Shown here: piece by piece, positions 17,561-25,663 of the stretch
How the letters are laid out: every line of letters starts with the position of its first letter
How positions within the stretch are numbered: the stretch's first letter is position 1
Made by a program: the position numbers and the translations under genes
Assembly (NCBI RefSeq): GCF_042646425.1
Contig: NZ_JBHRTR010000005.1
Location: 186,001 to 250,000, forward strand
Length of the DNA stretch: 64,000 bases
Reading direction: 5' to 3'
Source of the DNA: Marinibaculum pumilum
GTDB lineage: Bacteria > Pseudomonadota > Alphaproteobacteria > Ferrovibrionales > Ferrovibrionaceae
Notes under the pieces: generated by a model
Told to the model about the DNA's origin: nothing
Seen by the model: only the letters and a program-made list of their open reading frames with translations
Databases searched by the model: none

Positions 17561-17579
17561 GCCTCGCCTCAAGCGAGGC
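17561..17579 (-). promoter_or_regulatory. Hairpin that covers the peroxidase ribosome binding site
   Basis: On the minus strand GCCTCGC, loop TTGAG, GCGAGGC form a perfect 7-bp stem. The 3' arm contains the GAGG Shine-Dalgarno element five bases before the ATG at 17556, so folding would hide the ribosome binding site of the peroxidase gene. Confidence 0.45.
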
Positions 17580-17733
17580 GGTCCGGGCCCCGGAGCGACG
17601 CGCCGATCCGCTGCACGCTCCGCCTGCCGGACATGGGCGCAGAACGCCCGCACCGGTGGCGCAGCCACAGGTCGATCGGCCCGTCATGTCCTGGAAAGTC
17701 GGAATCCGCCTCGAAAGTTCGAGGCCCGCACCG

Positions 17734-18789
17734 CTACGGTACCAGCCGCTTCGGTCCTGTCAATTCGCAGGCTGCTTCGGGATTGCCGCAGGCCTCTTCC
17801 GCCGCCTCGGGCTGCGCGCCGTTGGCGACGACCCGGTCGCGCCCGCCGCGCTTGGCGTCATAGAGCGCCGCGTCGGCGCATTCCAGCAGGCCTGGGAAGT
17901 CCGCATCGGCCGTGCCGCAGGTCGCGACGCCGATGCTGACGGTAACGGCGATGGCGGCCTCCCCGGCGGGTACCTTCAGCCGCCCGACCTGGCGGCGCAG
18001 CCGCTCGGCGACGCGGACCGCGCCACGGGTGCCGGTTTCCGGCAGCAGGACGGCGAACTCCTCCCCGCCGACCCGTCCCAGGGTATCGGCGGGCCGCAAC
18101 GCATCCGCCACCGCATCGGCGACCGCCGCCAGCACCCGGTCGCCGGCGGCGTGGCCATGGCGGTCGTTCACCTGCTTGAAATGGTCGATGTCCAGCATCA
18201 GGCAGGACAGCGCCCGCCGGTAGCGCACCGCGCGATGGAACTCGCGTCCGCCCAGGACCATGAAGCCGGCCTTCGCCAGGGCGCCGGTCAGGGGGTCCCG
18301 GGCGGCATGCCGGCGCAGCTCCAGCTCGTGCACCACCAGGCTTGCGAAGCCGGTCAGCAGCCCGACCTGGCGTGCCGTCATGCGCCGCGGCCTGGTGTCG
18401 GCGACGCACAGGGTGCCCAGGGTATAGCCCTCGCTGCTGCGCAGCGGCGCGCCTGCATAGAAGCGGATCCCGGTCTCCCCTGTGACCAGAGGCGAGGTGC
18501 GGAATACCGGATTCTCCCGGGCATCGCTCACCAGAAGCGGGTCGCGGCCGCGGATCGCATGGGTGCAGAAGGAGATGTCGCGCGGCGTTTCCGTCACGCC
18601 CAGGCCGCGCTGCGCCTTGAACCACTGCCGGTGCCGGTCGACCAGCGAGATCGCGGCGATCGGCATCCGCATCGATGCCTGCGCAAGCTGGACGATGCGG
18701 TCGAAGACGGGTTCCTGAGGGGTGTCGAGGATGGCGAAGCTCTCCAGGCTGGAGAGCCGTCCCTCCTCGTCTTCGGGCGGTAAATACAT
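17734..18789 (-). CDS. GAF-GGDEF diguanylate cyclase
   Basis: A 351-residue cytosolic signalling protein. Residues 15-155 form a GAF-type sensor domain (SFAILDTPQEPVFDRIVQLA, RGLGVTETPRDISFCTHAI, IRFYAGAPLRSSEGYTLGTLCVADTRPR). Residues 163-325 form a GGDEF domain with active-site GGEEF (241-245), which fits an active cyclase that makes c-di-GMP from GTP. An RPAD inhibitory site (232-235) sits exactly five residues before it, so product feedback is likely. It lies just upstream of the peroxidase gene on the same strand, 177 bases apart. Confidence 0.93.
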   Translation of the reverse strand: MYLPPEDEEGRLSSLESFAILDTPQEPVFDRIVQLAQASMRMPIAAISLVDRHRQWFKAQRGLGVTETPRDISFCTHAIRGRDPLLVSDARENPVFRTSPLVTGETGIRFYAGAPLRSSEGYTLGTLCVADTRPRRMTARQVGLLTGFASLVVHELELRRHAARDPLTGALAKAGFMVLGGREFHRAVRYRRALSCLMLDIDHFKQVNDRHGHAAGDRVLAAVADAVADALRPADTLGRVGGEEFAVLLPETGTRGAVRVAERLRRQVGRLKVPAGEAAIAVTVSIGVATCGTADADFPGLLECADAALYDAKRGGRDRVVANGAQPEAAEEACGNPEAACELTGPKRLVP

Positions 18790-19060
18790 ACCGGCGCTTT
18801 CGGCAATGGAGGACGGGGCGGTCCGGGTTTTCTGTTTCGTTGTCCAGGGCCGGGCCAGGGACTGCTTTCACCTAACTCCGAGCCTGGCCGGCGGTTCCTT
18901 GGTACCGGGAAGTATTCGCCAGGCGAAGGGGTTTCGTTCTCCGCACGGGAGCGGCGCCGGTCGGGCACCGCCACGGCCAGCCCGGGCCCCTGCCCTTTCC
19001 CGCTGCCGCCCGCCTTTGCGATAGTGCGTGCCGACAGGATCGGCAGCGAGGGAGAGCGGG

Positions 19061-20374
19061 ATGAGCGGAAGCGATGCGTGGCGGCAGGTGTCGGCGCGGC
19101 TGGACGCGGAGCAGGACTGGCTGGTGGACCTGGTGCAGTCCCTGGTGCGGATCCCCACCGTGAACCCGAAGTTCCAGGCGGATCCGGAGATCAACCGCGA
19201 GGCCGAGCACCAGGCGCATCTGGAAAGCGTGCTGAAGGAACTGGACTTCGCCACCGAGCAGTCGCTGCCGCTGCCCGACCGGCCGAACCTGACCGGCCGC
19301 TGGGACGGCAGCGCGGAGAGGAGCCTGATCCTCTGCGGCCATGTCGATGTCGTGCCGGTGGGCGAGACGGCGCTCTGGTCGGTCGACCCGTTCGGTGCGG
19401 AGATCCGCGACGACCGGCTCTACGGCCGCGGCGCATTGGACATGAAGGGCGGCCTGGCCGCCTGCATCGCCGCCGCGCGGGCGATCCGTGCCGAGGGGAT
19501 CAGGCTGGACGGCCGCCTGGACGTGCATGCCGTGGTGGATGAGGAAGCCGGCGGCCTCGGCGCCATGGACCTGGTGAAGAAGGGTGTCCTGTCGCAGGCC
19601 GCCCTGATCGCGGAGCCGACCTGGGGCGTGATCAACCCGTCGGAGGGCGGGCTGGAATGGGTCCGTGTGACGATCCGCGGCAAGAACGCCCATGCCGGCT
19701 GGCGCTACAACTCGATCTACCCGCAGGTGCCCAGCAACAAGCGGCCCGAGCCCGGCATCAACGCGATCGAGCTGGGCGCCCGCTTCATCGAGGCGGTGCG
19801 CGAGCTGGAGCGCGAATGGGGGATGCGGAAATACCATCCGCAGCTGCCGCCGGGCATCACGACGATCAACCCCGGTGTCATGCTGGGCGGCGCCGGGCTG
19901 GGGCCCGACGGGCGGCCGCTGGTGACCACCAACCCGGCGATCATCCCCGATGTCTGCGTGATGGAATTCGACCTGAAGTTCCTGCCCGACGAGAAGGCGG
20001 AGGTGGTCCGTGCCGAGTTCGAGGGCTTCGTGCACCACTGGGCGCAGACCAATGCCTGGCTGCGCGACAATCCGCCGAAGGTGGAGTGGGAGGTCGGCGG
20101 CCTGCACTTCCCGCCGGTCGACACGCCGACCGACCATCCGCTGATCGGTTCGCTGATCGCACACCGCACGGAACTGGGCCGGACCACGGACATCGAGGGT
20201 TTCGTGGCGGTGTCCGACGCCGCCCATTATGCCGGCGCCGGCACCACCTGCGTGATCTACGGCCCCGGCGGCGACGGCTTCCACGGCATCGACGAGTATA
20301 TCGAGCTGCCGTCGCTGCAGGAGAGCGCGAAGGTCATCGCCGGCGCCATCCTGGACTGGTGCGGCACGCGGTGA
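19061..20374 (+). CDS. M20 family metallopeptidase (ArgE/DapE-like)
   Basis: A 437-residue zinc hydrolase. Metal ligands are visible in LILCGHVDVVPVG, LYGRGALDMKGG and VVDEEAGGLGA, then EPTWGVINPSEGG and a late GDGFHGIDEYIE. A dimerisation domain is inserted with GKNAHAGWRYNSIYP. Such proteins remove N-acyl groups or cut small peptides or carbamoyl compounds; the substrate is not clear. The ATG at 19061 follows GAGGGAGAGCGGG; an upstream ATG in frame at 19028 lacks a site. The 271-base gap upstream is shared with the divergent GGDEF gene and shows no strong promoter by eye. Confidence 0.88.
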   Translation: MSGSDAWRQVSARLDAEQDWLVDLVQSLVRIPTVNPKFQADPEINREAEHQAHLESVLKELDFATEQSLPLPDRPNLTGRWDGSAERSLILCGHVDVVPVGETALWSVDPFGAEIRDDRLYGRGALDMKGGLAACIAAARAIRAEGIRLDGRLDVHAVVDEEAGGLGAMDLVKKGVLSQAALIAEPTWGVINPSEGGLEWVRVTIRGKNAHAGWRYNSIYPQVPSNKRPEPGINAIELGARFIEAVRELEREWGMRKYHPQLPPGITTINPGVMLGGAGLGPDGRPLVTTNPAIIPDVCVMEFDLKFLPDEKAEVVRAEFEGFVHHWAQTNAWLRDNPPKVEWEVGGLHFPPVDTPTDHPLIGSLIAHRTELGRTTDIEGFVAVSDAAHYAGAGTTCVIYGPGGDGFHGIDEYIELPSLQESAKVIAGAILDWCGTR

Positions 20375-22560
20375 CGGCCCGCAAGGCGAGGCCGGGCGGG
20401 GGCCGGCGCAGCAAGCGGCGAGATGGCAGCGTCGACGACGTCCCTCCCCATGCCGTGTTGGCGGAATGTCTTGAGGCGATGGCCGCCGTCGGCGACGATG
20501 GCGACCGCGTCGCCGCAGCGGCGCCATACCTGCAGGAACTCCTTCAGGACGAGGCGGCCGCAACCGCCCTCGTCGGTCTCACCTGGCAGGCCGCCGAGGC
20601 CGGCGACGAGGAAAGCGACGCGGCCTTGCTGCTGGAGGGCCTGCTCACCGAGATCCGGATGCTGCTCGAACTGCAGCAGATGGGTGGCGCCTGCCGGCGC
20701 TTCCAGGCCGCGGCGCGGGCGGAACTGGCGCGACGGATCGAGCGGCGATCTCCCGCCGTCGCCGTCCGCCATGCCTTCGGCCGGATCCATGTCCGCGCCG
20801 GCTTGCCCGTGCCGGAGGAATTGCGGTCCGCCGGGCCTGTGACGGCCGAGGCACCGGATCTCGATCCCGAGTTGGCGCTGGCGCAGCTCGACCAGGATTT
20901 CGACAGCATGGCCGAAGCGGCGGCGGAGGAACCGCTGGAAGCCCATCAGAGCCTGGTCGAGATCCTGCGCAGCATGCCGACCGGGGCCCAGGAGCATGTC
21001 CTGCGGCGCCTGCTGTCGCAGCGGCACCACGCGGTGCAGCGGCTGGCCCTGTATTGGCTTCTGGATCCCGACAGCGAGATCCGGGAGGTCGCCGCAGAGG
21101 CGCTGCATGCCCATGCCCGGCAAGGCACGCTGGACCCGTCCCTGCCACCGCTCCTTGGGCTGATGGCCGCCTGGCTGCCGCCCGAACCGGCGCCAGCGAC
21201 GATCGAGGCGGTACGGAAAGCTGATCTGCGCCAGGCTGCACCGAAGCCGCGGCAGTCGCGCGACCTGCGCGTCTATGCCAGCCTGCCCGACGGCAGCGGC
21301 ACCCAGACCTTCGCCGCTACGGCGCGGCATGGCCGCCGCCGGGTGGTGGCGATGGTGCTGCTGAAGGCGGTGCAGGGCGTGGGCGATGCCTATGTCCTGC
21401 CTTGCACCAGCGCCGGCGGGCAGCAACGGATCGTCCGCTCCCTGCGCCAGGAGGTCGGCATCCTGGCCGTGCCGCCGGACTGCCTGAAGCGGGAGGTGGC
21501 GGCCGCGCTGGCCGAAGGACTCGGTCATGGTCGCCCGCCCGCTCCCGGCCTGCTCGACGTTGCGGAGGCCTGCGGCCTGACGGAGCTGATTCCGACATCG
21601 ACAACGGCGCCGGACCGGCTTGCCCGACTGCGCGGCGGCGCGGCCGATCCGGTACCGGAGCCGGAGGCGTTGATCCGCGACAGCGACATCTGGGCGGATA
21701 CCTTCCCGCTGACAGGCACCTGGTTCGAGATGCTGCCGGACCTGGGCGACGAGCCGGAGCTGCTGTCCCCGGCCGCGGCCGAAGAACGGATCAGGCAGCG
21801 CCTGGAAGAGCGGCGGCCGTTCTGGGCGATGCAGATGCTGAAGGCGGCGGAGGTGCTGCAATCGGCGACCGACAGGAACCTTCCGGAGAGCGGCTGGGCG
21901 GGCTTCGCAGCGGTGGCGGAGGCCCTGCTGGCCGGTCGTCCCCTGGCCGGGATCCCCGCATTGGAGACGATGGTCGATCGCAGCCTCCTGGCCCGTGCCG
22001 AACTCGCCTCCCCGGGCGGAGAAGAGGAAGCGGACGGCGTATCGTTTACCGTCGACTGGGAACGGCCGGCGGCACCCGGCGAGCTGGAGGAGATGCTCGG
22101 CGGCCTGGAGCCGCCGAGGTCGGTCGCCTATCTCGATGGCCGGATCGTTGCGTTGCTGACGGCGCCCCTTGCGCTGACCGCAGCGCAGCTCCTCCAAGGG
22201 ATCGTTGGACAGGACGCGGTGCCGCCCGTTGCGGGGAACGACGAGCGTCTCGGCCGCCAGATCGGCCTGCTCGCGCAACAGCTGGAAGCGGTCGATACAC
22301 GCCTGTTCGAGGCGGCCGGGTCCTCCGGTGACCCGCTCGGCCTCTCGGGCTTCGATACAGCCGAGCTCAAGGATTGGAGCGCCGGGTTCGTGGCCGTGAC
22401 GGAAGGCGACCTCGCCGGCTGGACGCAGCGCCGGCTGCGTCCGGACGACCGGAAGTTCCTGGCCCTGATCAGGCAGTCGGCGTCCGGGCGGCAGCCCGAA
22501 ACGGCGGAATTGCGGCTCGTCGCGCGATGGCTCCACCTGCGGCGAACGGCGCAGAGATAG
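20371..22560 (+). CDS. Unknown 729-residue protein with HEAT-like segment
   Basis: I do not recognise this protein. It starts at a GTG (20371) whose GTGA overlaps the stop of the M20 gene, so it is translated with it. The N-terminus is very basic (about 20 residues). Residues 25-150 are helical. Residues 190-265 look like HEAT-type paired helices (QEHVLRRLLSQRHHAVQRLALYWLLDPDSEIREVAAEALHAHAR). A segment from 297 to 365 is beta-rich (RDLRVYASLPDGSGTQTF, RRRVVAMVLLKAV). The remainder is helical, ending with LRPDDRKFLALIRQ. There is no signal peptide or membrane helix, so it is probably cytosolic. Codon use resembles the rest of the region. Confidence 0.8.
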   Translation: MTARKARPGGGRRSKRRDGSVDDVPPHAVLAECLEAMAAVGDDGDRVAAAAPYLQELLQDEAAATALVGLTWQAAEAGDEESDAALLLEGLLTEIRMLLELQQMGGACRRFQAAARAELARRIERRSPAVAVRHAFGRIHVRAGLPVPEELRSAGPVTAEAPDLDPELALAQLDQDFDSMAEAAAEEPLEAHQSLVEILRSMPTGAQEHVLRRLLSQRHHAVQRLALYWLLDPDSEIREVAAEALHAHARQGTLDPSLPPLLGLMAAWLPPEPAPATIEAVRKADLRQAAPKPRQSRDLRVYASLPDGSGTQTFAATARHGRRRVVAMVLLKAVQGVGDAYVLPCTSAGGQQRIVRSLRQEVGILAVPPDCLKREVAAALAEGLGHGRPPAPGLLDVAEACGLTELIPTSTTAPDRLARLRGGAADPVPEPEALIRDSDIWADTFPLTGTWFEMLPDLGDEPELLSPAAAEERIRQRLEERRPFWAMQMLKAAEVLQSATDRNLPESGWAGFAAVAEALLAGRPLAGIPALETMVDRSLLARAELASPGGEEEADGVSFTVDWERPAAPGELEEMLGGLEPPRSVAYLDGRIVALLTAPLALTAAQLLQGIVGQDAVPPVAGNDERLGRQIGLLAQQLEAVDTRLFEAAGSSGDPLGLSGFDTAELKDWSAGFVAVTEGDLAGWTQRRLRPDDRKFLALIRQSASGRQPETAELRLVARWLHLRRTAQR

Positions 22561-22582
22561 CCGACCCGGCGCGGGCTGCCGG

Positions 22583-24142
22583 TCAGGCGACGCCCCGCGT
22601 CTCACCCCGCCAGTACGGCTTCCGCAACTCGGTTTTCAGGATCTTGCCGGCCCCCGAAACCGGCATCGGCTCGCCGCGGATCTCCACCGAGCGCGGGCAT
22701 TTGTAGCCGGCGATTTCGGTCCGGCAATGGGCGATCACCGCCTCGGCGGTCAGGGCCTGTCCCGCCACCGGCACCACCGTGGCATGCACCGCCTCGCCCC
22801 ATTCCGGATGCGGGATGCCGAAGACCGCGACCTCGGCGACGGCATCCATCAGCGCGATGGCATTCTCCACCTCGGCCGAATACACGTTCTCGCCGCCCGA
22901 CACGACCATGTCCTTGATCCGGTCGACGATGAAGACGAAGCCCTCCTCGTCCATGTACCCGCCGTCGCCGGTATGCATCCAGCCGTCGCGCAGGACCGCA
23001 GCCGTTTCCTCCGGCCGGTTCCAGTAGCCGAGCATGACATTGGGGCCGCGGGCGGCGATCTCGCCGACGGTGCCGGTCGGGACCTCCTGTCCCTCCGCAT
23101 CGACGATGCGCAGTTCCACCCCCAGCACCGCCAGCCCGCAGGACGACAGCCGTCCCGCCAGCGGGCCGTCCAGGGTGTTGTATTCCGCCGGCAGCACCGT
23201 CAGCAGCGGCGCCGTCTCCGTCATGCCGTAGCCATGCAGCAGGCGGACATGCGGGAACTTCGCCTGCACCCGGCGGAACACCGCCTCCTGCATCGGCGCG
23301 GCGCCGAAGTTGATCTGCCGCAGGGTCGAGGTGTCGAAGCGCTCCAGCCCCTCCACCCGGCTCAGCATGTTCAGCATCGTCGGCACCATCGCGGCATGGC
23401 TGGCGCCGTAGCGTCCGATCGCCTCCAGCGCGCCCTCCGGCGTGAAGCGGGGGATGAAGCAGTGGCTGCCGCCCAGCGCCGTCACCGCATAGCTGTTCAT
23501 GCCGTCGGCCAGGTGGAACATCGGCGCGGCGTGCAGGACGTTGGTGTCGCGGTCGAAACGCATCCCGTCGACGGTGTTGAAGGCGTTCGTCACCAGATTG
23601 TCGTGGCTGAGCATCACCCCCTTGGAGCGCCCGGTGGTGCCGCCGGTATAGTAGATGCCCGCCAGGTCGCTGCCGCCGGCGGGCGCCGCCGGCATCGGCG
23701 CATGGCCGGCGATCAGCGCCTCGTGGTCGGCCTGCCCGTCCGGCACCGGTGCGGCATCCAGCGAGATCGTCACCGCCGGCCGCAGCGCCGCCGGCAGGTC
23801 CGCCAGCACGGCCTGGAACGCGGTGTCGACGACCAGGATGGCGGGGCGGCAATCCTCCAGGATGTAGGCGATCTCCGGCGCGGCCAGGCGGGTGTTGACC
23901 GGCACCACGGCGGTGCCGGCCCAGGCCGTGGCGAAGATCGTCTCGAAATAGCGGTCGGAGTTCAGGCCCAGCAGCGCGACCCTGTCGCCGGGCGCGGCGC
24001 CCAGGGCGCGATAGGCGGCGGCCAGCCGGGCGATCCGCTCATGGACCTGCGCCCAGGTCCGGACCCGGTCGTCCATCCGGGTCGCGACATGGCCCGGCCG
24101 CTGCTGCCGGGCGCGGTCGAGGAGCTGCGCGATACGGTACAT
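22583..24142 (-). CDS. AMP-forming acyl-CoA synthetase / fatty-acid-CoA ligase
   Basis: A 519-residue ANL-superfamily enzyme that activates a carboxylate with ATP and couples it to CoA. The P-loop-like motif is IYYTGGTTGRSKGVMLSH; further motifs are LLHGYGMTETAP, GWMHTGDGGYMDEEGFVFIVDRIKDMVVSGGENVYSAEVE and, at the end, GKILKTELR with the catalytic lysine. The start is the ATG at 24142 behind GGGGAGG; the longer frame overlaps the next gene. It lies 14 bases after the isochorismatase-like gene, as the last gene of the minus-strand arm of the divergent cluster. Substrate unknown. Confidence 0.92.
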   Translation of the reverse strand: MYRIAQLLDRARQQRPGHVATRMDDRVRTWAQVHERIARLAAAYRALGAAPGDRVALLGLNSDRYFETIFATAWAGTAVVPVNTRLAAPEIAYILEDCRPAILVVDTAFQAVLADLPAALRPAVTISLDAAPVPDGQADHEALIAGHAPMPAAPAGGSDLAGIYYTGGTTGRSKGVMLSHDNLVTNAFNTVDGMRFDRDTNVLHAAPMFHLADGMNSYAVTALGGSHCFIPRFTPEGALEAIGRYGASHAAMVPTMLNMLSRVEGLERFDTSTLRQINFGAAPMQEAVFRRVQAKFPHVRLLHGYGMTETAPLLTVLPAEYNTLDGPLAGRLSSCGLAVLGVELRIVDAEGQEVPTGTVGEIAARGPNVMLGYWNRPEETAAVLRDGWMHTGDGGYMDEEGFVFIVDRIKDMVVSGGENVYSAEVENAIALMDAVAEVAVFGIPHPEWGEAVHATVVPVAGQALTAEAVIAHCRTEIAGYKCPRSVEIRGEPMPVSGAGKILKTELRKPYWRGETRGVA

Positions 24143-24156
24143 GCGCCCTCCCCGGC

Positions 24157-24816
24157 TCAGGCCGACCGGCGCGCCGGTCGGGCCAGAAGTTCGGCGACGA
24201 CCTGCTCGGTGCTGCGGGTGCGGCAGTAATGCCCCGACATCGCCGCGACGCTGCGCTGGTGGTCCGCTTCCGAATAGGCGGCGCAGGCATCCTCGACCTG
24301 GGTGACCAGGTAGCCGCGGTCGGCGGCATCGCGGATCGCGGATTCCACGCACTGGTCGGTCACCAGGCCGAAGATCACCAGGTGCCGGATCCCCAGATTG
24401 TGCAGCACGTAGTCGATATTGGTGGCGTTGAAGACGCCGGAGGCCGTCTTCGGGATCACCATCTCGTTCGGCAGCGGCGCCACCTCGTCGATCACCCGTC
24501 CCTCCCACGACCCCTTGGCGGCATGCAGGCGAGAGATCTTGTGGTCCAGGCTGCGGTCGCGGCCGTCCTGGGTCAGGCTCTCGATCACCGTGAAGACGAT
24601 CTCCACCCCTGCCTCCCGGCCGGCTTCCAGCAGGCGCTGGTGGTTCGGGATCACCAGGGTCTCGATGCGGGCGACGAAATCCGGCTTGTCAGCGCGCATC
24701 CGGTCGCGCACCGGGGCGCCGCATTCCATGTTCTGCACGTCGACCGACAGCAGCGCCGTCGTCGCCGGATCCAGCGGCTGCTCCCGGTAGGCGCCGCCGG
24801 GCGCATCGATCTCCAT
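24157..24816 (-). CDS. Isochorismatase-family cysteine hydrolase
   Basis: A 219-residue hydrolase of the isochorismatase-like fold with the Cys-Lys-Asp triad of amidases in this family: D26 in LLSVDVQN, K123 in MVIPKTASG and C156 in LVTDQCVESAIRDAADRG. Relatives with this triad include ureidoacrylate, N-carbamoylsarcosine, biuret and nicotinamide amidohydrolases. With a PuuE-type allantoinase and an importer nearby, a ureido or carbamoyl substrate is a reasonable guess. It sits between the FGase-like and acyl-CoA synthetase genes with short gaps. Confidence 0.88.
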   Translation of the reverse strand: MEIDAPGGAYREQPLDPATTALLSVDVQNMECGAPVRDRMRADKPDFVARIETLVIPNHQRLLEAGREAGVEIVFTVIESLTQDGRDRSLDHKISRLHAAKGSWEGRVIDEVAPLPNEMVIPKTASGVFNATNIDYVLHNLGIRHLVIFGLVTDQCVESAIRDAADRGYLVTQVEDACAAYSEADHQRSVAAMSGHYCRTRSTEQVVAELLARPARRSA

Positions 24817-24851
24817 GGCGTTCTCCCCCCAAAGGCCGCGGCGGGCGGCCG

Positions 24852-25661
24852 CTACAATTCGCCGGCCGGCGCCACGCCGACCTCTAATTCGCAGGCGGCG
24901 ATCGCGTCCCGCAGCGCGGCCGCGAGCCGCGTGCCCCAGCGCCGCGCCGACGCCGCATCGGCCAGCAGGTCCTGTCGAACCTCGACCAGGACCGCCTCGT
25001 TGCCGCGCAGGTCGCCATGCACCGGCACCGCGAAATCGCTCTCGACCTCCACCGGATAGGGCTCATGCTCGCCGACGACCAGGTCGCCGTCGCGGCGCAG
25101 CTCCGCCAGCAGGGCGCGGGCCAGGCGGCCGCGACGGCCGTAGGAGATGCCGACATGCCAGGGCCGGCGCACGCCGCCGAAGACCGGCGTGAAGCTGTGC
25201 ATGCAGACCAGGCTGTTCGGCAGTCCGCGCCGCGCGCGCTGGTCCATCAGCATGGCGATCGCCGCGTGGTAGGCGGAGAAGATCTCCCGCCCCCGCAGCT
25301 GTCGCTGGCGCTCGTCCAGCGCGGTGTTGCCCGGCACGGGGCGGCCGTCGATCCGCGGGACGATGGAATCCGCGGCGTCCTGCGGCCGGTTGCAGTCGAT
25401 CACCAGCCGCGAATAGCCGCAATAGACGGCGGGCGCGCCGAGCGCGGCGGCGGCTGCGGCCGCCATCTCCGCCGCGCCGATGTCCCAGCCGAAATGGCTG
25501 TCCAGGTCGGCGCGGGACAGGCCGAGATCGCCGAGCGCCGCCGGCACCCGGTTGCTGGCATGGTCGCAGGTCACGATGACCGGGCCGTCCGCGGCGCGGT
25601 CACGCACCTCGACCGGCGGCGGATCCCCTGGTCCCAGCAGCTCGGCATCGCCCCCCGCCAT
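24852..25661 (-). CDS. N-formylglutamate amidohydrolase family protein
   Basis: A 269-residue FGase-fold protein. VIVTCDHASNRVPAALGDLGL carries the first conserved histidine (H34), with SRLVIDCNRP, LVCMHSFTPVFGGVRRPWHVG and VEVRQDLL following in the usual order. HutG-type enzymes hydrolyse N-formylglutamate; many relatives of this shorter type have no tested substrate and no hut genes are here. I prefer the ATG at 25661 to the TTG two codons earlier. It follows the glutamine-synthetase-like gene at once, so the two probably act in sequence on a glutamyl or amide intermediate; this is inference. Confidence 0.85.
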   Translation of the reverse strand: MAGGDAELLGPGDPPPVEVRDRAADGPVIVTCDHASNRVPAALGDLGLSRADLDSHFGWDIGAAEMAAAAAAALGAPAVYCGYSRLVIDCNRPQDAADSIVPRIDGRPVPGNTALDERQRQLRGREIFSAYHAAIAMLMDQRARRGLPNSLVCMHSFTPVFGGVRRPWHVGISYGRRGRLARALLAELRRDGDLVVGEHEPYPVEVESDFAVPVHGDLRGNEAVLVEVRQDLLADAASARRWGTRLAAALRDAIAACELEVGVAPAGEL

Positions 25662-25663
25662 GC

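Noticed and set aside
15055..18783. A 1242-codon open frame on the plus strand, antisense to the peroxidase and GGDEF genes
   Set aside because: It spans two genes with clear catalytic motifs on the other strand; its protein is a monotonous Ala/Val/Gln/Gly mix. Long antisense frames are expected in high-GC sequence with repeats.
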